Assembly (NCBI RefSeq): GCF_030272615.1
Contig: NC_081406.1
Location: 114,173,783 to 114,237,782 of the forward strand
From: Cryptomeria japonica
Taxonomy: Eukaryota; Streptophyta; Pinopsida; Cupressales; Cupressaceae
Direction of reading: 5' to 3'
Length of the DNA: 64,000 bases
The notes under the pieces: model-generated
The model's database searches: none
Told to the model about the DNA's origin: nothing
What the model saw: only the letters and a program-made list of their open reading frames with translations
Position numbers and translations under genes: made by a program
Shown: one piece after another, positions 37,701 to 47,201 of the stretch
Position numbering within the stretch: the stretch's first letter is position 1
Layout of the letters: every line of letters begins with the position of its first letter

Positions 37701-38875
37701 TCAATCGCGAAGCTATTCCTTCATCGGCATATGTGGATCCAGAATCCTTAAAAGCTTCTACATCAAAACAGGCAGAGCTAAAAGAAGACAAGTTCAAGAT
37801 TAAAGACATGGGATGTGGTGAGTATATCTTTCATGTTGATCAACTCCCACAGTCTCCTAAGACATTCAATCGACAAGAACAATCTACAAGCAATATACAA
37901 GACCAAGGAATTGTGTGTGAACCACCTAGTGTTGTGGCTACTAAGTCCGAATGCAAATCTCCTCTAGTGGTGCAAGCAACTCTTGATATCAATAGTCCTA
38001 AGAGTGGTTCCAACAAAGAATCTATTGAGCGTATTGCCAACCCTCTTGAGAACTCACATAGCCTTACCATTTCATCCACTCATTCCATTTCCACTTCGCT
38101 CCCAAACTTGGATCAACAAGAATTACAAAAGCCCTTACTCATTGGGGATCACAAATCAAGCTTTGAAAAGAAAAATCTAAAAGTAAAAAATAAAGAGAAG
38201 TCCTTTAGTCCAAATCAAAATCAAAAACTATTGGACTCTGCAAAAATCAAAGTCAAGGATAAAAATCCTATGAAGCAAAAAGAGAAAGAGTTGATCTCCC
38301 CTAATATCAAAATAACTAGGGGCAAAAGTTCTACAATTTTAAGTCAAAAAGCATACTTGTTGATCCTAAGTCTCCATCATGCTATCCTACTTTCACTTCT
38401 TTTCACAATCATAAGCCTTCATAACTCATCCACTTGTTCCACACATCCTTTTCCTTCTGGTGATACATCATGGACCTTTAATGGAGCTTCCTCGAGGGAC
38501 TTTGTTATCAGGGATGCCCAAACTTCTTTAGGTGACACGCATATGGGCCTGTGTAGTCCACACACTAGTAATTCTATCTTAGTTCCTTTATCAAGGAAGA
38601 CAGTCACTCAAGCTACACATCATTCAGTCAAGGAACAATGTAGTTACAATCACAAAGTCAAGCCTCGCACATTTGAGGTAGGTGACTTGGTTCTCAGAGA
38701 GAACCCCAAGAATCAACAAGACAGAGATAAGAAGGGCAAGTTCGAACCAAACTGGCTTGGTCCTTACATCATCACAGTGGTATATGGATCTGGGGCATAT
38801 CAGCTCTCAACTACAGAAGGTGGACCCTTGGAAGATCCTATCAACAGCATGCACCTTCGCAGGTTCTACACATAA
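34772..38875 (+). CDS. Gag-protease protein fused to the integrase C-terminal end (element D)
   Basis: An uninterrupted 1367-codon frame. The start is the ATG of MVETRLQKSRRIAKEAQ. A Gln/Pro-rich N-terminal third precedes the gag domain (about residues 330-470; FDKYRGRGDPKAHIRQFF, AMEWFSQLPPGIKSW). A CHHC-like finger CEFHKSKGHKTGNCH lies near 610. The retropepsin domain (about 830-960) has active site VLIDGGAGLNI and the flap-side motif ILLGRPWIH. After a Lys/Ser-rich linker and a hydrophobic stretch near 1195-1220, the last 80 residues are the end of a gypsy integrase (FEVGDLVLRENP, GPYIITVVYGSGAYQL, MHLRRFYT). Reverse transcriptase, RNase H and the integrase core are gone. The open frame and near-identical LTRs suggest it was recently expressed and perhaps selected. 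The DGGAG site has Gly where most retropepsins have Ser or Thr; this variant occurs in plant gypsy elements. Confidence 0.88.
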   Translation: MVETRLQKSRRIAKEAQESANMSSYEHDNDLFYNPEHTTLPDMNVYRNNPNVESANAINNNTTHNDNVDNSSILSADIEESIMNPQFNRLVEEIMRRDHQYFLNMMAQSGAKIPHDFDLSQLMESRPSQQTQSNMDQRRPNSGENRGPNMMPESPSVLLQKPAIPHTQAQAYDTYTQRPSWRPYAQTHAQGMDQSRQVDTQGHPQNFDTRRPHVKIGGNTMENERPIEYGLYTQNRYGVPQQEVMPSAPYMPHQYRPPYGHVYDQYHPYMQQVPPQMGVTNMGYATRNQSPPKNNLEQQIRDLQKKVEDMSTSKPTYTMRDICPYPFDKSIPMPPFPPHFVTPKFDKYRGRGDPKAHIRQFFTACIEVAAEETYLMRLFPQSLGDQAMEWFSQLPPGIKSWGDLAEAFIQHFSYNIETDVSVTTLCNTKQKEGESFATFLQRWRNLASRCSCEIPQKQMVEMFTQNVNKAIGYDLRKACLSTFKDVIEKGLATERVLIEQGVIKLFKENKEDFKGKDKPKFWNKNKNTVNDGVVDANTVRPKVVFSGSSSTNNQVNNQTTSKPQRKYTPLGEPLESVFKKLVANKVITVPDFPPYEPKVKPNWWNDDEFCEFHKSKGHKTGNCHRLKNIVQDLIDRGDIEIEGHSSNQEHEMFKEPFPKHDKGKGKVTDDQANYTRAPYNYDSTINHISMDNHISTITIKNKNPENPSQRPKIVLKGVGPSSESTSECHVTTRRGKITLPGASTKNTNPLSTKPEYDLVEQLGKTPALISILELLRISPAHKAILDKILRDTAVPTDLNVDQFQAMVGYLSVPHSLTFIEADDASISQPHNAPLHVEAFIHKHRIKRVLIDGGAGLNICTLSTIRQLGYSDKAVNSTNQITIKAYDDEERSSKGTITLPLRVGPVTKDVVCQVLDLDLTYNILLGRPWIHEMGAVPSTYHRCIKFPHNGVEVTVKADPNPFIYCNNLQPRSEITIAVNREAIPSSAYVDPESLKASTSKQAELKEDKFKIKDMGCGEYIFHVDQLPQSPKTFNRQEQSTSNIQDQGIVCEPPSVVATKSECKSPLVVQATLDINSPKSGSNKESIERIANPLENSHSLTISSTHSISTSLPNLDQQELQKPLLIGDHKSSFEKKNLKVKNKEKSFSPNQNQKLLDSAKIKVKDKNPMKQKEKELISPNIKITRGKSSTILSQKAYLLILSLHHAILLSLLFTIISLHNSSTCSTHPFPSGDTSWTFNGASSRDFVIRDAQTSLGDTHMGLCSPHTSNSILVPLSRKTVTQATHHSVKEQCSYNHKVKPRTFEVGDLVLRENPKNQQDRDKKGKFEPNWLGPYIITVVYGSGAYQLSTTEGGPLEDPINSMHLRRFYT

Positions 38876-41685
38876 GCTCTTCGGAACATCCTAATTCAAA
38901 AAATACAAAAAAAAAATCAAAAAATTTCAAAAATACAAAAAAAACTATAAAACAAAAAAATCGTTACTTGGTGAAAACCTGGCAAACAGGTGCCTTGTGA
39001 CAACAAAAAAATTGAAAAAATTGAAAAAAAGTAAAGAGAAATAATTTCGTCCAATGGTGAAAACCACTTCGATGGCGCCCTGGGCAAGTACCATGGTGAA
39101 AACTGGGTCACCAGCGCCATGCGTAGAGACATTGCTCCTCCCTCCTTCAGGATTCTCTTTCATCTTTCACTTTGCACACACTCACAACCTATTCGTTCAC
39201 AATAAACTTACCCATTTCCATCATGGCTTGTTATTGATCTGCCTAAGATTGGTTAGCCATCCATAACCCTCCCTTTTCACTCCCTTTCCATCCATAATAA
39301 ATCAGATCCTATCTGTGACTACGGCAAAATCCTACGTCTAGTAATGGGTGTGGAACTGAGAACATCACATGTTTCGAGGAATACGGTTTCTTCCAGTTTC
39401 CTTCAAGTCTATCCGCGCACAATCCGCAATAAAGCAACATCTGCATCACAGATCCGCAATAAAGTTTCATCTTCTCCGCAATAAAGTATTAGTTTCATGG
39501 ATTCAGTCAGTTTCAGATGAGACACAGCAGCAACAATGAGCTTCAACAAAATCAAATCTTTCAACAGACTCAGACAACATATGGTTCAGTGCTATCTATC
39601 CTTTTTGTGAAAGTGAACATTGTGACCACAATCAAAATTCGACTTATACAAGTGACAAGAGACACTAAACTTGAGGACTACAGTGGATGTTGGTGTCGAG
39701 TCTTGGTTTTCTTTTTATTTTATCTTTTTGGTGACATGTCTTTTAGCTTTTCCAGGATGTCTCTGACTAGAGATTCTATCTCCAGGATGTCTTTGACTAG
39801 AAAGGCGAGGATGGGGTATCGTCACCTATTTGCATTTGCTGTCTATCGATTGTCTTTTAGTAATGCTATGACTTGTCCAAGGATATGAGGACACTGTGAG
39901 TCTAGTATGAACTGGGGCATTCCTTGTTTGTGACTATCTTATCTCCATGCAAACAGGTACAATGACTTTCTGAGCCGAACATATGCCTCGATTGTCATAA
40001 CCTATTTTGCCATAATAAAGCTCAATGATGATAACGCACAAGAAGCTCTTTCACGTTCATATCTTCTGTCTTCCATCCCCCTTTCTTGATTGACTTCCAT
40101 TGTCCTTCTCGAGTCCGCGTAGCCCACTATCACATGACTAAGTATGATGACACACCAAAAACATTTGCATTTCATATAGTCGCACCTACATCACCACATA
40201 TATGCATTTCATACATACATATAGATATCACAATTGCATCACATCCTGCATACAACACATGTTAGCACATCTCACATTTTCATTATGTAAATAATCATTT
40301 GCATTATCATATTCATTTGCATTATCATATTCATTTGCATTACATACATTCACATTTGCATCATGCATCTCATATACAACATAAAAGAACAAAAATATAT
40401 TGCATTGCATCATATAAGCATCCATATCATAAAACATGCATCACATAAGAACATCTCATCACATAAGGTACACATGCATATAGCTGCCGCAAAAATGGAT
40501 CATCTCTCATATATAATCAAAAGTGTCATGATACAATGATGTCAAAAGAATCATATGGCTACAAAATCACCCACAGGTGTCTACAATACAAAAATGGTAC
40601 AAAACTGATACAGAGGAACTCACTGATCACTCCTGCCAACACTATTGGTAGTGCTAATCCTATCCATGTCATGGTATCCCATGCCACGTGTCTCAAACCC
40701 ATCTCCTCGATGGCAGCTCTATCCTAAAAAGACAACTCAGGTCGCAACCTCTATGTGGACGGGAATCTCTCCCGTGACTCTAGCATAGGCAAATACTCCT
40801 GCAGTCAAACAAATCAATCATGTCAGTCATAGTGACACTCACTGTTCATCACAAAGTGTTGCTATATATCCTAGTAGTACTCCCTGTTCATCACAAAGTA
40901 CTACGTGTGTGACACTCCCTGTTCATCACAAAGTGTTACTCACATTTGCACTCCCTGTTCATCACAAAGTGCTGCTCATATTTTAGCACTCCTTGTTCAT
41001 CACAAAGTATTCTATCTTGGTGCTCACTGTTCATCACAAAGTGCCTTGATCTATCTTAGTCTTCCCTAGAGGACCTTCTTGAGTGTATCCTCTCAGCAGC
41101 TTATCCAATCGACAACGTATGTTCATCACAGAACTGCCGATTTGACCTGGAAGACACAAATTTGCATTTTTGGACACAAACACATTTTCTTGACATAAAT
41201 GCGCATTTATTACATTACCTAGTATGCATTAATGACAACAATAAATGCATCAAAGTACGAGGAGGTTTTGTGGTACTCACTGGCTCTCCTGCCTCCGTTG
41301 GCCTCTAGAATCGGCGAACACGGTCGAATCTGTGAACAAAAGCCATCACTGCTGACTGTTGCTGCTTTATTTTCACTTTGCACTAAGCTCTTGTGACGGT
41401 GTAGATGACAATGAGGATGTATTTTCCCCCGTGGTCTATCTTATAGATTGCCCTAGCTCTCATTTCCCGAGTCAGTCTTCCTTATCCCGTGACTTTGTCA
41501 CTTTATCTAATCAGTCCATTCTATCCTGTCTTTCTTATCGAGAGATTGTCTGAAATCTTTTCAGACATTTTCATCCAATCTCTCGAGGGGGCATATAATT
41601 CCCATCCTGGGGCAACTCTGTATCAGTTCATCTTATCTTCTTTGAAACAACGCGACAAGCCGCATTGTCTCAAAGAGGGGCAAAA
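38876..41685 (+). other. 3' noncoding region of element D
   Basis: 2.8 kb with no gene. It begins with A-rich text, then a segment with repeated ATGGTGAAAAC (about 39053 and 39092) and GGCGCC motifs. An ATTTGCATTATCATATTC direct repeat lies at about 40296-40335. A G-rich purine tract (CAAAGAGGGGCAAAA, 41671-41685) abuts the LTR as the polypurine tract. Confidence 0.55.
40830..41060 (+). repeat. Short tandem repeat GTTCATCACAAAGT in the 3' region of D
   Basis: GTTCATCACAAAGT recurs six times between about 40845 and 41040 at 33 to 47 base spacing, each preceded by CACTC/CTCCCT. A seventh degenerate copy (GTTCATCACAGAACT) lies near 41111. Confidence 0.8.
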
Positions 41686-42493
41686 TGTAGACACTCAAAA
41701 TTGTCATGTCTAATTAAATAAATATTTTATTTATTTAATTATCTAAGCCTAATTCTTCTATTAATTAAATAAATAAAAATTTATTTAATTAATTCATTTA
41801 TCCTCTTCTAGCCTTATTTCTCATTTAAATAAATACATTTATTTATTTAAATTATCCCTTTCCTAAATTAAATAAATATTTTATTTATTTAATTATCCTA
41901 CTTCTTCTATTAATTAAATAAATCTTTATTTATTTAATTAATTCATTATCTTTTTCTACACATGACACATGTCATTCATCTCTTAATTCCTACACTACCT
42001 ACCTCTTTCATTATTTTATTATTTCTTTTACCTACCCTCTAATCCTAGCCGACCTCTCTTTTTACACCTCTCAATCTTAACCCTCCATTTCTCATTGTGT
42101 CTTCTATTTAAGGAGATGCTTTCTTCATTGTCAAACCCTAATGACATATCCTAATGACATATCCTAATGCCTAATGACTGATTTTGGAGTACTTGGCTAC
42201 ACTACGATCCTACTTGCAACCACATTCCGTTCTTTGTTGAGCTCTTGTGCATATAAAAATCTGAGAGCAAGTATATCAATCAAGATCAATGGAGATAGGA
42301 AGAATGGAGATCAAAACCCTATTGGACATGTGATGGTATAATCTTTGTGATTTTGAGTTATTTGCATTGTCTTAGGTTATCTTCATATGTTATGGTGGAT
42401 CTTTGTTCATTGTTAGGCTAGGGTTTAGTGGTTGAATCCATTTTAGTCTTTCAATATTGTTGTTATTATTGTTATCCATTTTCACCATAAACA
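41686..42493 (+). repeat. 3' LTR of element D
   Basis: Same length as the 5' LTR. The differences I see are T to G in GACT(T/G)ATTTTGG and G to T in ATCAA(G/T)CAAG. It is followed by the duplication GGTGC. Confidence 0.95.
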
Positions 42494-43231
42494 GGTGCAT
42501 TGACCGGTGGGAGGATTGATGTTTTGATAATTCCTAGATCTACATTCATTTTCCCTATGACCATATTTATTACAGTTAAAGCATTTTCCATTGAATTTGT
42601 AAGTAGTAGAGGGTCTTACCGGTTTGCTTTGTTCCTGGGTATTTGCAGTACCAGAGCTTTCTCCAACTTCAAATCCAACTCCAGAAGTGTCACCTTTGGG
42701 TTTTTGATTCTTCAATAAGGTACCAAGTTCTTCTAAGCTTTTCTTGAATTTTTCTTTGTGTTGATTTGCAGTTTCCAATTCCCTTTCCAAGATTTCTTTT
42801 TGTCTCATTAGTTCATTTGAGTCATTCTGAGTATGTATCAGATCTGTCTTCAACATGTCATTTTCATAGCTAAGTCTTGTGTTCTCATTTGCTACATCAC
42901 TTAGTCTTCTGGTCAATTCTTCTTCATTCTTCTTTCTATCCTCAATCTCTTTGCAAAATCTCATAGTCATATCCTGCATTTCATTTTTTGTTGTCATGAT
43001 CTCTTGTTTTAATTTGCTTATCATATCATTTAGTGATTCCTTTTCATCATTCTCATTTTGCAATTTTTCACAAAGTTCTCTTCTCTGGTTTCTTGTAACA
43101 AAAAGATTTTCTTGAAGTGCCTGAATAATGTCCTGAGCTGCTTTTAAATCATCTTCTAATTTGATATTTTTCAACTTCTCTGCATCATAGTCAGTAAGAG
43201 CTCCTTCAAGTTGCTTCATCAGATTTTCCAT
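42494..43231 (-). pseudogene. Gag-like protein of element C, N-terminal coiled coil and first zinc knuckle
   Basis: On the minus strand the frame starts at ATG 43231 (MENLMKQLEGALTDYD), 58 bases inside the primer site. It is open for about 245 codons until element D interrupts it. Nearly the whole segment is Glu/Lys/Asn/Leu heptad coiled coil. There is a Gly/Ser/Thr linker and then the knuckle CFNCNKYGHRENEC. The open frame extends upstream through the primer site into the LTR, but the ATG aligns with that of E. No capsid motif is recognised. The gene is broken only by D and by the defective third knuckle in the other half. Confidence 0.85.
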
Positions 43232-43288
43232 CTTTACCGGTGCCAAGATCTTCCTCAAGCTATTAGGCTTCTGAAAATAGAGGACCAA

Positions 43289-43300
43289 GCTTTGATACCA
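43289..43300 (-). promoter_or_regulatory. Primer-binding site of element C
   Basis: The plus strand reads GCTTTGATACCA, the complement of TGGTATCAAAGC, two bases inside the 5' LTR edge at 43303. It is an initiator-tRNA-type site with one change from that of E. Confidence 0.8.
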
Positions 43301-43302
43301 AT

Positions 43303-44124
43303 TGTTAGGGTTCCCACAGATACTGAGAGGGGGGGGTGAATCAGTATCTGACCAGTAATGAAATTTTCTTGAAACTGAATATGTAAAACATAAAGGAGCA
43401 GTATACCAATATGCAAGAATTAATGTAAATAACAAAATCAAAAACATCCACATGAAAAGAACACCATAACACAAGATGTTTAATGAGGAAACCTGGTGTG
43501 GGAAAAACCTTGGTGGGATTTGTGACCCACAATATTCACTTACTGGCCAATAAGAGAATATTACTTACAATAGGGGCCTGCACATGCAGGAAGGCCAACT
43601 GCCTAGAGCACATTGCTCAATAAGAAGTCACACTAACTTACAATGAGGATTTACACAAATCCAATATTCTGTACTGCTTTACAATATCATCTTCAATGCC
43701 AGATTCAGTACCGGTTCTTGCTATGTTCTTTACATATACCCTTGACCTACAATTCACACATTAGGTCTACCTTATAATTTATTTATGCTTCCTATCCATA
43801 TCATACAAATGACTACAATGATCTCTTTTATATACAAGAGTCATTTTACAATTTTCCAAGTCGGCTTACAATAATAAACAAAATATTACATATCAAAAAT
43901 CCTGTCAGCCTCAGTGCCGGTATACATGTTCTTTTATGTGCTAGTGTACATATTCTGTGCCAGTGCCAGTGTAGATTGATCTTGCTGATACCGGTGCATT
44001 GTCTTGTTTGAGTAATGCTTTGCTGGTATAATGTCTTGCCAGTGCCATAGGATTGCAAGGTTGCCATCAATGACAAAACCTTCAATCACACACAATGTCT
44101 CATTGGAGTGTCCATATGCCAACA
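43303..44124 (-). repeat. 5' LTR of element C
   Basis: 822 bases from TGTTAGGGTTCCC to CATATGCCAACA (plus-strand view), followed by the target duplication TGATC at 44125-44129. It carries about 25 extra bases in a CAGTGCCAGTG direct-repeat segment relative to the 3' LTR. Confidence 0.9.
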
Positions 44125-44129
44125 TGATC

Positions 44130-44785
44130 CACTTCCAATGAGTCATGAACTTTTCTCAACTTGCAACCGGTCACCATGGGGGTACTTATCAGTTTGTTGT
44201 CTTCCATTTGAAACTTCTTCAACATATCTTTGGCATACTTTATTTGAGAGATAAGTATCCCTTTATCTTGCTGAGAAATCTGCAACCAAGAAAGTATGAC
44301 AACTCTCCAAGCATTGACATCTCAAATTTTGATTACATCTAATAAACAAAGTCTTTGCACAGAGTGTCCTTGTTGCCTCCAAAAATTATGTCATCCACAT
44401 ATACAACCACAATAATCATGTGGTTTCCATCTTCTTTAATGTATACATTATTGCCTGCACTTCCCTTTTTGAAACTATTCTCTATTAGATACTTATCTAA
44501 CCTTGAATACCATGCTCTTGGAGTCTGCTTCAAACCATAGAATGCTTTCTTCAATCGACACACAAAAGTTTCATCATCATGTAGTAGAAAGCCTTTTGGT
44601 TGTTCTATGTAGACTTCTTCTTCTAAATTACCATTTAAGAAAGCAGATTTAACATCCATTTGATATACTATATATCCTTTGTAGGCAAAGAATGCTAAAA
44701 ACATTATAATGGCTTCAAGTCTTGCAACCGGTGCATATATTTTTTGAAAATCTATTCCTTCTACTTGAGAATAACCTTTGCACAC
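44130..44785 (-). pseudogene. Reverse transcriptase of copia element B
   Basis: Minus-strand frames 44785-44339 and 44285-44130 encode copia reverse transcriptase. Visible motifs are FQKIYAPVARLEAI, VYQMDVKSAFLNGNLEEEVY, FYGLKQTPRAWYSRLD and the catalytic YVDDIIFGG, then ISQIKYAKDMLKKF and STPMVTGCKL. A stop and a frame change near 44340 separate the two. The domain copies element RNA into DNA. Its C-terminal end continues beyond element C at 26456. Confidence 0.9.
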
Positions 44786-45663
44786 TAACCTTTCTTTATG
44801 CCTAACAATCTTACCTTCTTCATTCGTCTTGTTCTAGTAGACCCATTTTGTGCCAATGACATTCTTATATGTTGGTCTAGCAACTAATTCCCAAGTTTTT
44901 TTCTTTTCAATCTATTGCATCTCTTCTTCCATTTCAACCATCCATTTTTCACTTTTGCTGGCCTCATTAAATGTTTTGGGTTCCATTTCAGTCATGAGGC
45001 AGAAATTGACTTGTTCATTATTCCAGGCAAGTCTTCTTCTTTTATGCAAACCATCATTCTTATTACCTATGATCTTCTCTTCCGAGTGATTTATCCACAC
45101 ATACCAGTTAGGGGTCTTGTCAGGTGCTTCCTCCAGTTCATTTTCTGACTGCATTTCATCTTCATCACATGAATCATCATGTCAGATTACTTTTACTTGT
45201 CTTTCTTTATGCATATCTTCATTAACTCTAACATGTATACTCTCAATTACTCTTCTTAGTCTTTATTGTAACATTTATAGGATTTTCTATGATTTGAGTA
45301 ACCCAAGAAGATACATTCATCAGTCCTAGAATCAAAGTCACCTAAGCCATCCTCATCTCTCTTGATGAAGTATTTACTTCCAAACACTTTGAAATATTTG
45401 ACTGATGGTTTCTGGTCATACCATAGTTCATAAGGTGTCATTTTTCTATTTGTTTTCACTTGAAACTAGTTCAAAGTGTATACAATAGTATGAAAAACTT
45501 CCTTCTAGTACATATCTAGTATGTTTGCCTCATTTAACATAGTTCTTGCCATTTCCTTGATTGTCCTATTTTTCCTTTCTACAACACCATTTTGTTGTGG
45601 TGTCCTTGGAGCTAAATATTGTCTTTTGCTTCCATGTCTCTCATAGTAATCTTCAAATTCATT
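44786..45663 (-). pseudogene. Linker between integrase and reverse transcriptase of element B
   Basis: The frame at 45459-45256 has the post-integrase motif MTPYELWYDQKPSV, then KVFGSKYFIKRDE and IFLGYSNHRKSYKCYN, typical of copia. The frame at 45154-44912 is the acidic segment that precedes reverse transcriptase, with AWNNEQVNF and PKTFNEASKS. Stops and shifts interrupt both. Confidence 0.8.
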
Positions 45664-46152
45664 TTATGTAAACTCTCCACCTCGGTCAGATCTTAGAAAT
45701 TTCAGCTTGCATCCACTTTCCCTCTCAACCATCTTCTGGAAAACCTTGAATCTTTCAAAGGCTTGAGATTTGTCATGTAGGAAAGTGACCCATGTCATTC
45801 TTGGAAAATCATCAATGAGGAGCATGAAGTATCTTTCACCAGCTAGAGCTCTTGTTTTGGTTGGTCCACATAGATCAGTATGCACAATTTCAATTGGGAT
45901 TGAAGAATTATGTTCTTTAGTCTTGAAGGTCACTTTAGTCCGCTTTCCTCTTACACATTCATCACAAAATGTTCTTATCGATTTGATGATTGGTGGTATA
46001 TGTCTTGCATAGCCCTTTTTGATTACTTTAATCAAATTATCAAAATTTATATGGCCTAACCTCCTATGCCACAACAAACTCTCATCCACTTGTCCCATCA
46101 TACATTGGGACTCATAGCATTCCTTCATCTGTCCTTTTTCCTTCTGGTACAA
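45664..46152 (-). pseudogene. Integrase of copia element B
   Basis: Reading on the minus strand, the zinc-binding N-terminal part shows LWHRRLGHINFDNLIKV and FCDECVRGKRTKV (an HHCC-type finger). The catalytic core shows IVHTDLCGPTKTRALAGERY, the D in LLIDDFPRMTWV, and SDRGGEFT with the catalytic Glu. Integrase inserts the DNA copy into the genome. The D, D and E residues appear present, but flanking stops mean no full polyprotein can be made. Confidence 0.88.
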
Positions 46153-46177
46153 TCTGACCGGTACTCTCTTTTATTAT

Positions 46178-46462
46178 CTAGCAACTGGTAGAGTCAAAAG
46201 TGAATTTGTATCCTTTATCACACATTTGACTCACACTTAGTAGGCTGTGCTTTAAACCTTCCACATAATATATATCATGTGCCTTCAATTTTCCATCTAT
46301 GTTGAGTGTGCCTTTTCTTTTTATCTTGATGGAAGAGTTGTCTCCAAATCTTACTGAACCTCCATTACAATCTTCAAAATTAATAAATTTCTTTTTGTCT
46401 TTGGTCATGTGATTGGAACATCCATTGCCTACAACCCATAAGTTTCTTCTTTTTGCATGCAA
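46178..46462 (-). pseudogene. Protease region of copia element B, active site lost
   Basis: The segment WVVGNGCSNHMTKDKKKF aligns with the copia aspartic protease site, where WVVDSGCSNHMT is usual. The catalytic Asp is Gly here, and the next residue is Asn. The downstream ILRL-type block reads KGTLNIDGKLKAHDIYYVEG followed by LKHSLLSVSQMCDKGY, the usual bridge to the integrase. The protease would be inactive. Confidence 0.8.
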
Positions 46463-46468
46463 GGCAGT

Positions 46469-47201
46469 CTACACAATTAGACTTGATTCTTGTTTATTCT
46501 TGTCCTTCTTAGCCCAAACCGGGTTGCCTTGTTTCTTCTTGTCTGCTGCAATTTCATGCTCCAGTTTTGTTACCAGTTTTTTATCAGATACTAACTTATT
46601 TTGCTTGGTTATTCTAAGTTTGCAATGTTTTGAAATGTGCCCAAACTTTTGACAATTACCAAACTTCACATTGACATTAAATGATGAATTAAAAATCTAT
46701 TGTAGGATACCAATAGACTTTTCCTACATTCAAAACTCCTATGACATAAATCATTACACTGATAACACACAACATTCATCTTCCGGAGTGCAAAAAAATA
46801 ATTTGTATTGTCAAAGTTAACAGGGGGCTTATTTATCAGTCTACAATCAACAATTCTATGTCCAAACTTATTACATTGGTATAAGTAACCATGTAGTTTG
46901 GGTACATACCAGTCTTGTTGCTTTGGACTGGAAAACCTTTGTCTCACTAGATGTATTCCTCTCATGTTATTGATTCTAGTGAGTCCTCCATTATCTACCT
47001 TGGGCTTGCCTTTATGATTTGAATTTTGGTATAACATGTGACCCTTCTGGTTCTGAGAATTTTTGTTCATAGGCTGATTTCTTATAGCTTCAACATAGGT
47101 CTTCTTTCCACTATCTCTGCTAATTGTAAAGGTTTGTTTCTCTTTACTTTCACTTGAGGAAGTGAATTGTATATCCTTACCGGATGTGTCTTTGTTGTTT
47201 C
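46469..47201 (-). pseudogene. Gag C-terminal region of element B with three zinc knuckles
   Basis: Minus-strand frames 47201-46666 and 46669-46469 contain knuckle-like motifs YQCNKFGHRIVDC, CYQCNDLCHRSFEC and NCQKFGHISKHC. They are joined by a basic Asn/Gln/Lys-rich region. The first knuckle has lost its first Cys, and two frames overlap by a shift. The N-terminal part of gag is missing because element G begins at 47202. Confidence 0.7.

Larger units (their letters stand above)
31397..42493 (+). mobile_element. Element D: young gypsy-type LTR retrotransposon with pol deleted
   Basis: LTRs 31397-32204 and 41686-42493 are each exactly 808 bases, and I see only two substitutions between them. 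The target duplication GGTGC flanks the element (31392-31396 and 42494-42498). The internal region has a primer site, a 2.5 kb leader with repeats, one long intact open frame and a 2.8 kb 3' region. Reverse transcriptase, RNase H and most of integrase are absent, so D cannot move alone. It is inserted in a zinc-knuckle coding region of C and is the youngest datable insertion here. Confidence 0.92.
26457..44124 (-). mobile_element. Element C: non-autonomous LTR retrotransposon with gag-like gene and ORF2, split by element D
   Basis: LTRs at 43303-44124 (5') and 26457-27253 (3') flank a minus-strand internal region. The target duplication TGATC is intact at 26452-26456 and 44125-44129, and the reading frame of host element B resumes across it. 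Without D, C is about 6.6 kb. Its genes are a coiled-coil/CCHC gag-like protein and ORF2; no pol sequence is visible. It is of the same family as E, by protein, LTR and primer-site similarity. Confidence 0.9.

Noticed and set aside
40830-41125. CRISPR-like repeat array
   Set aside because: Repeats are short, spacing is irregular, spacers are similar to one another, and the context is a plant retrotransposon.
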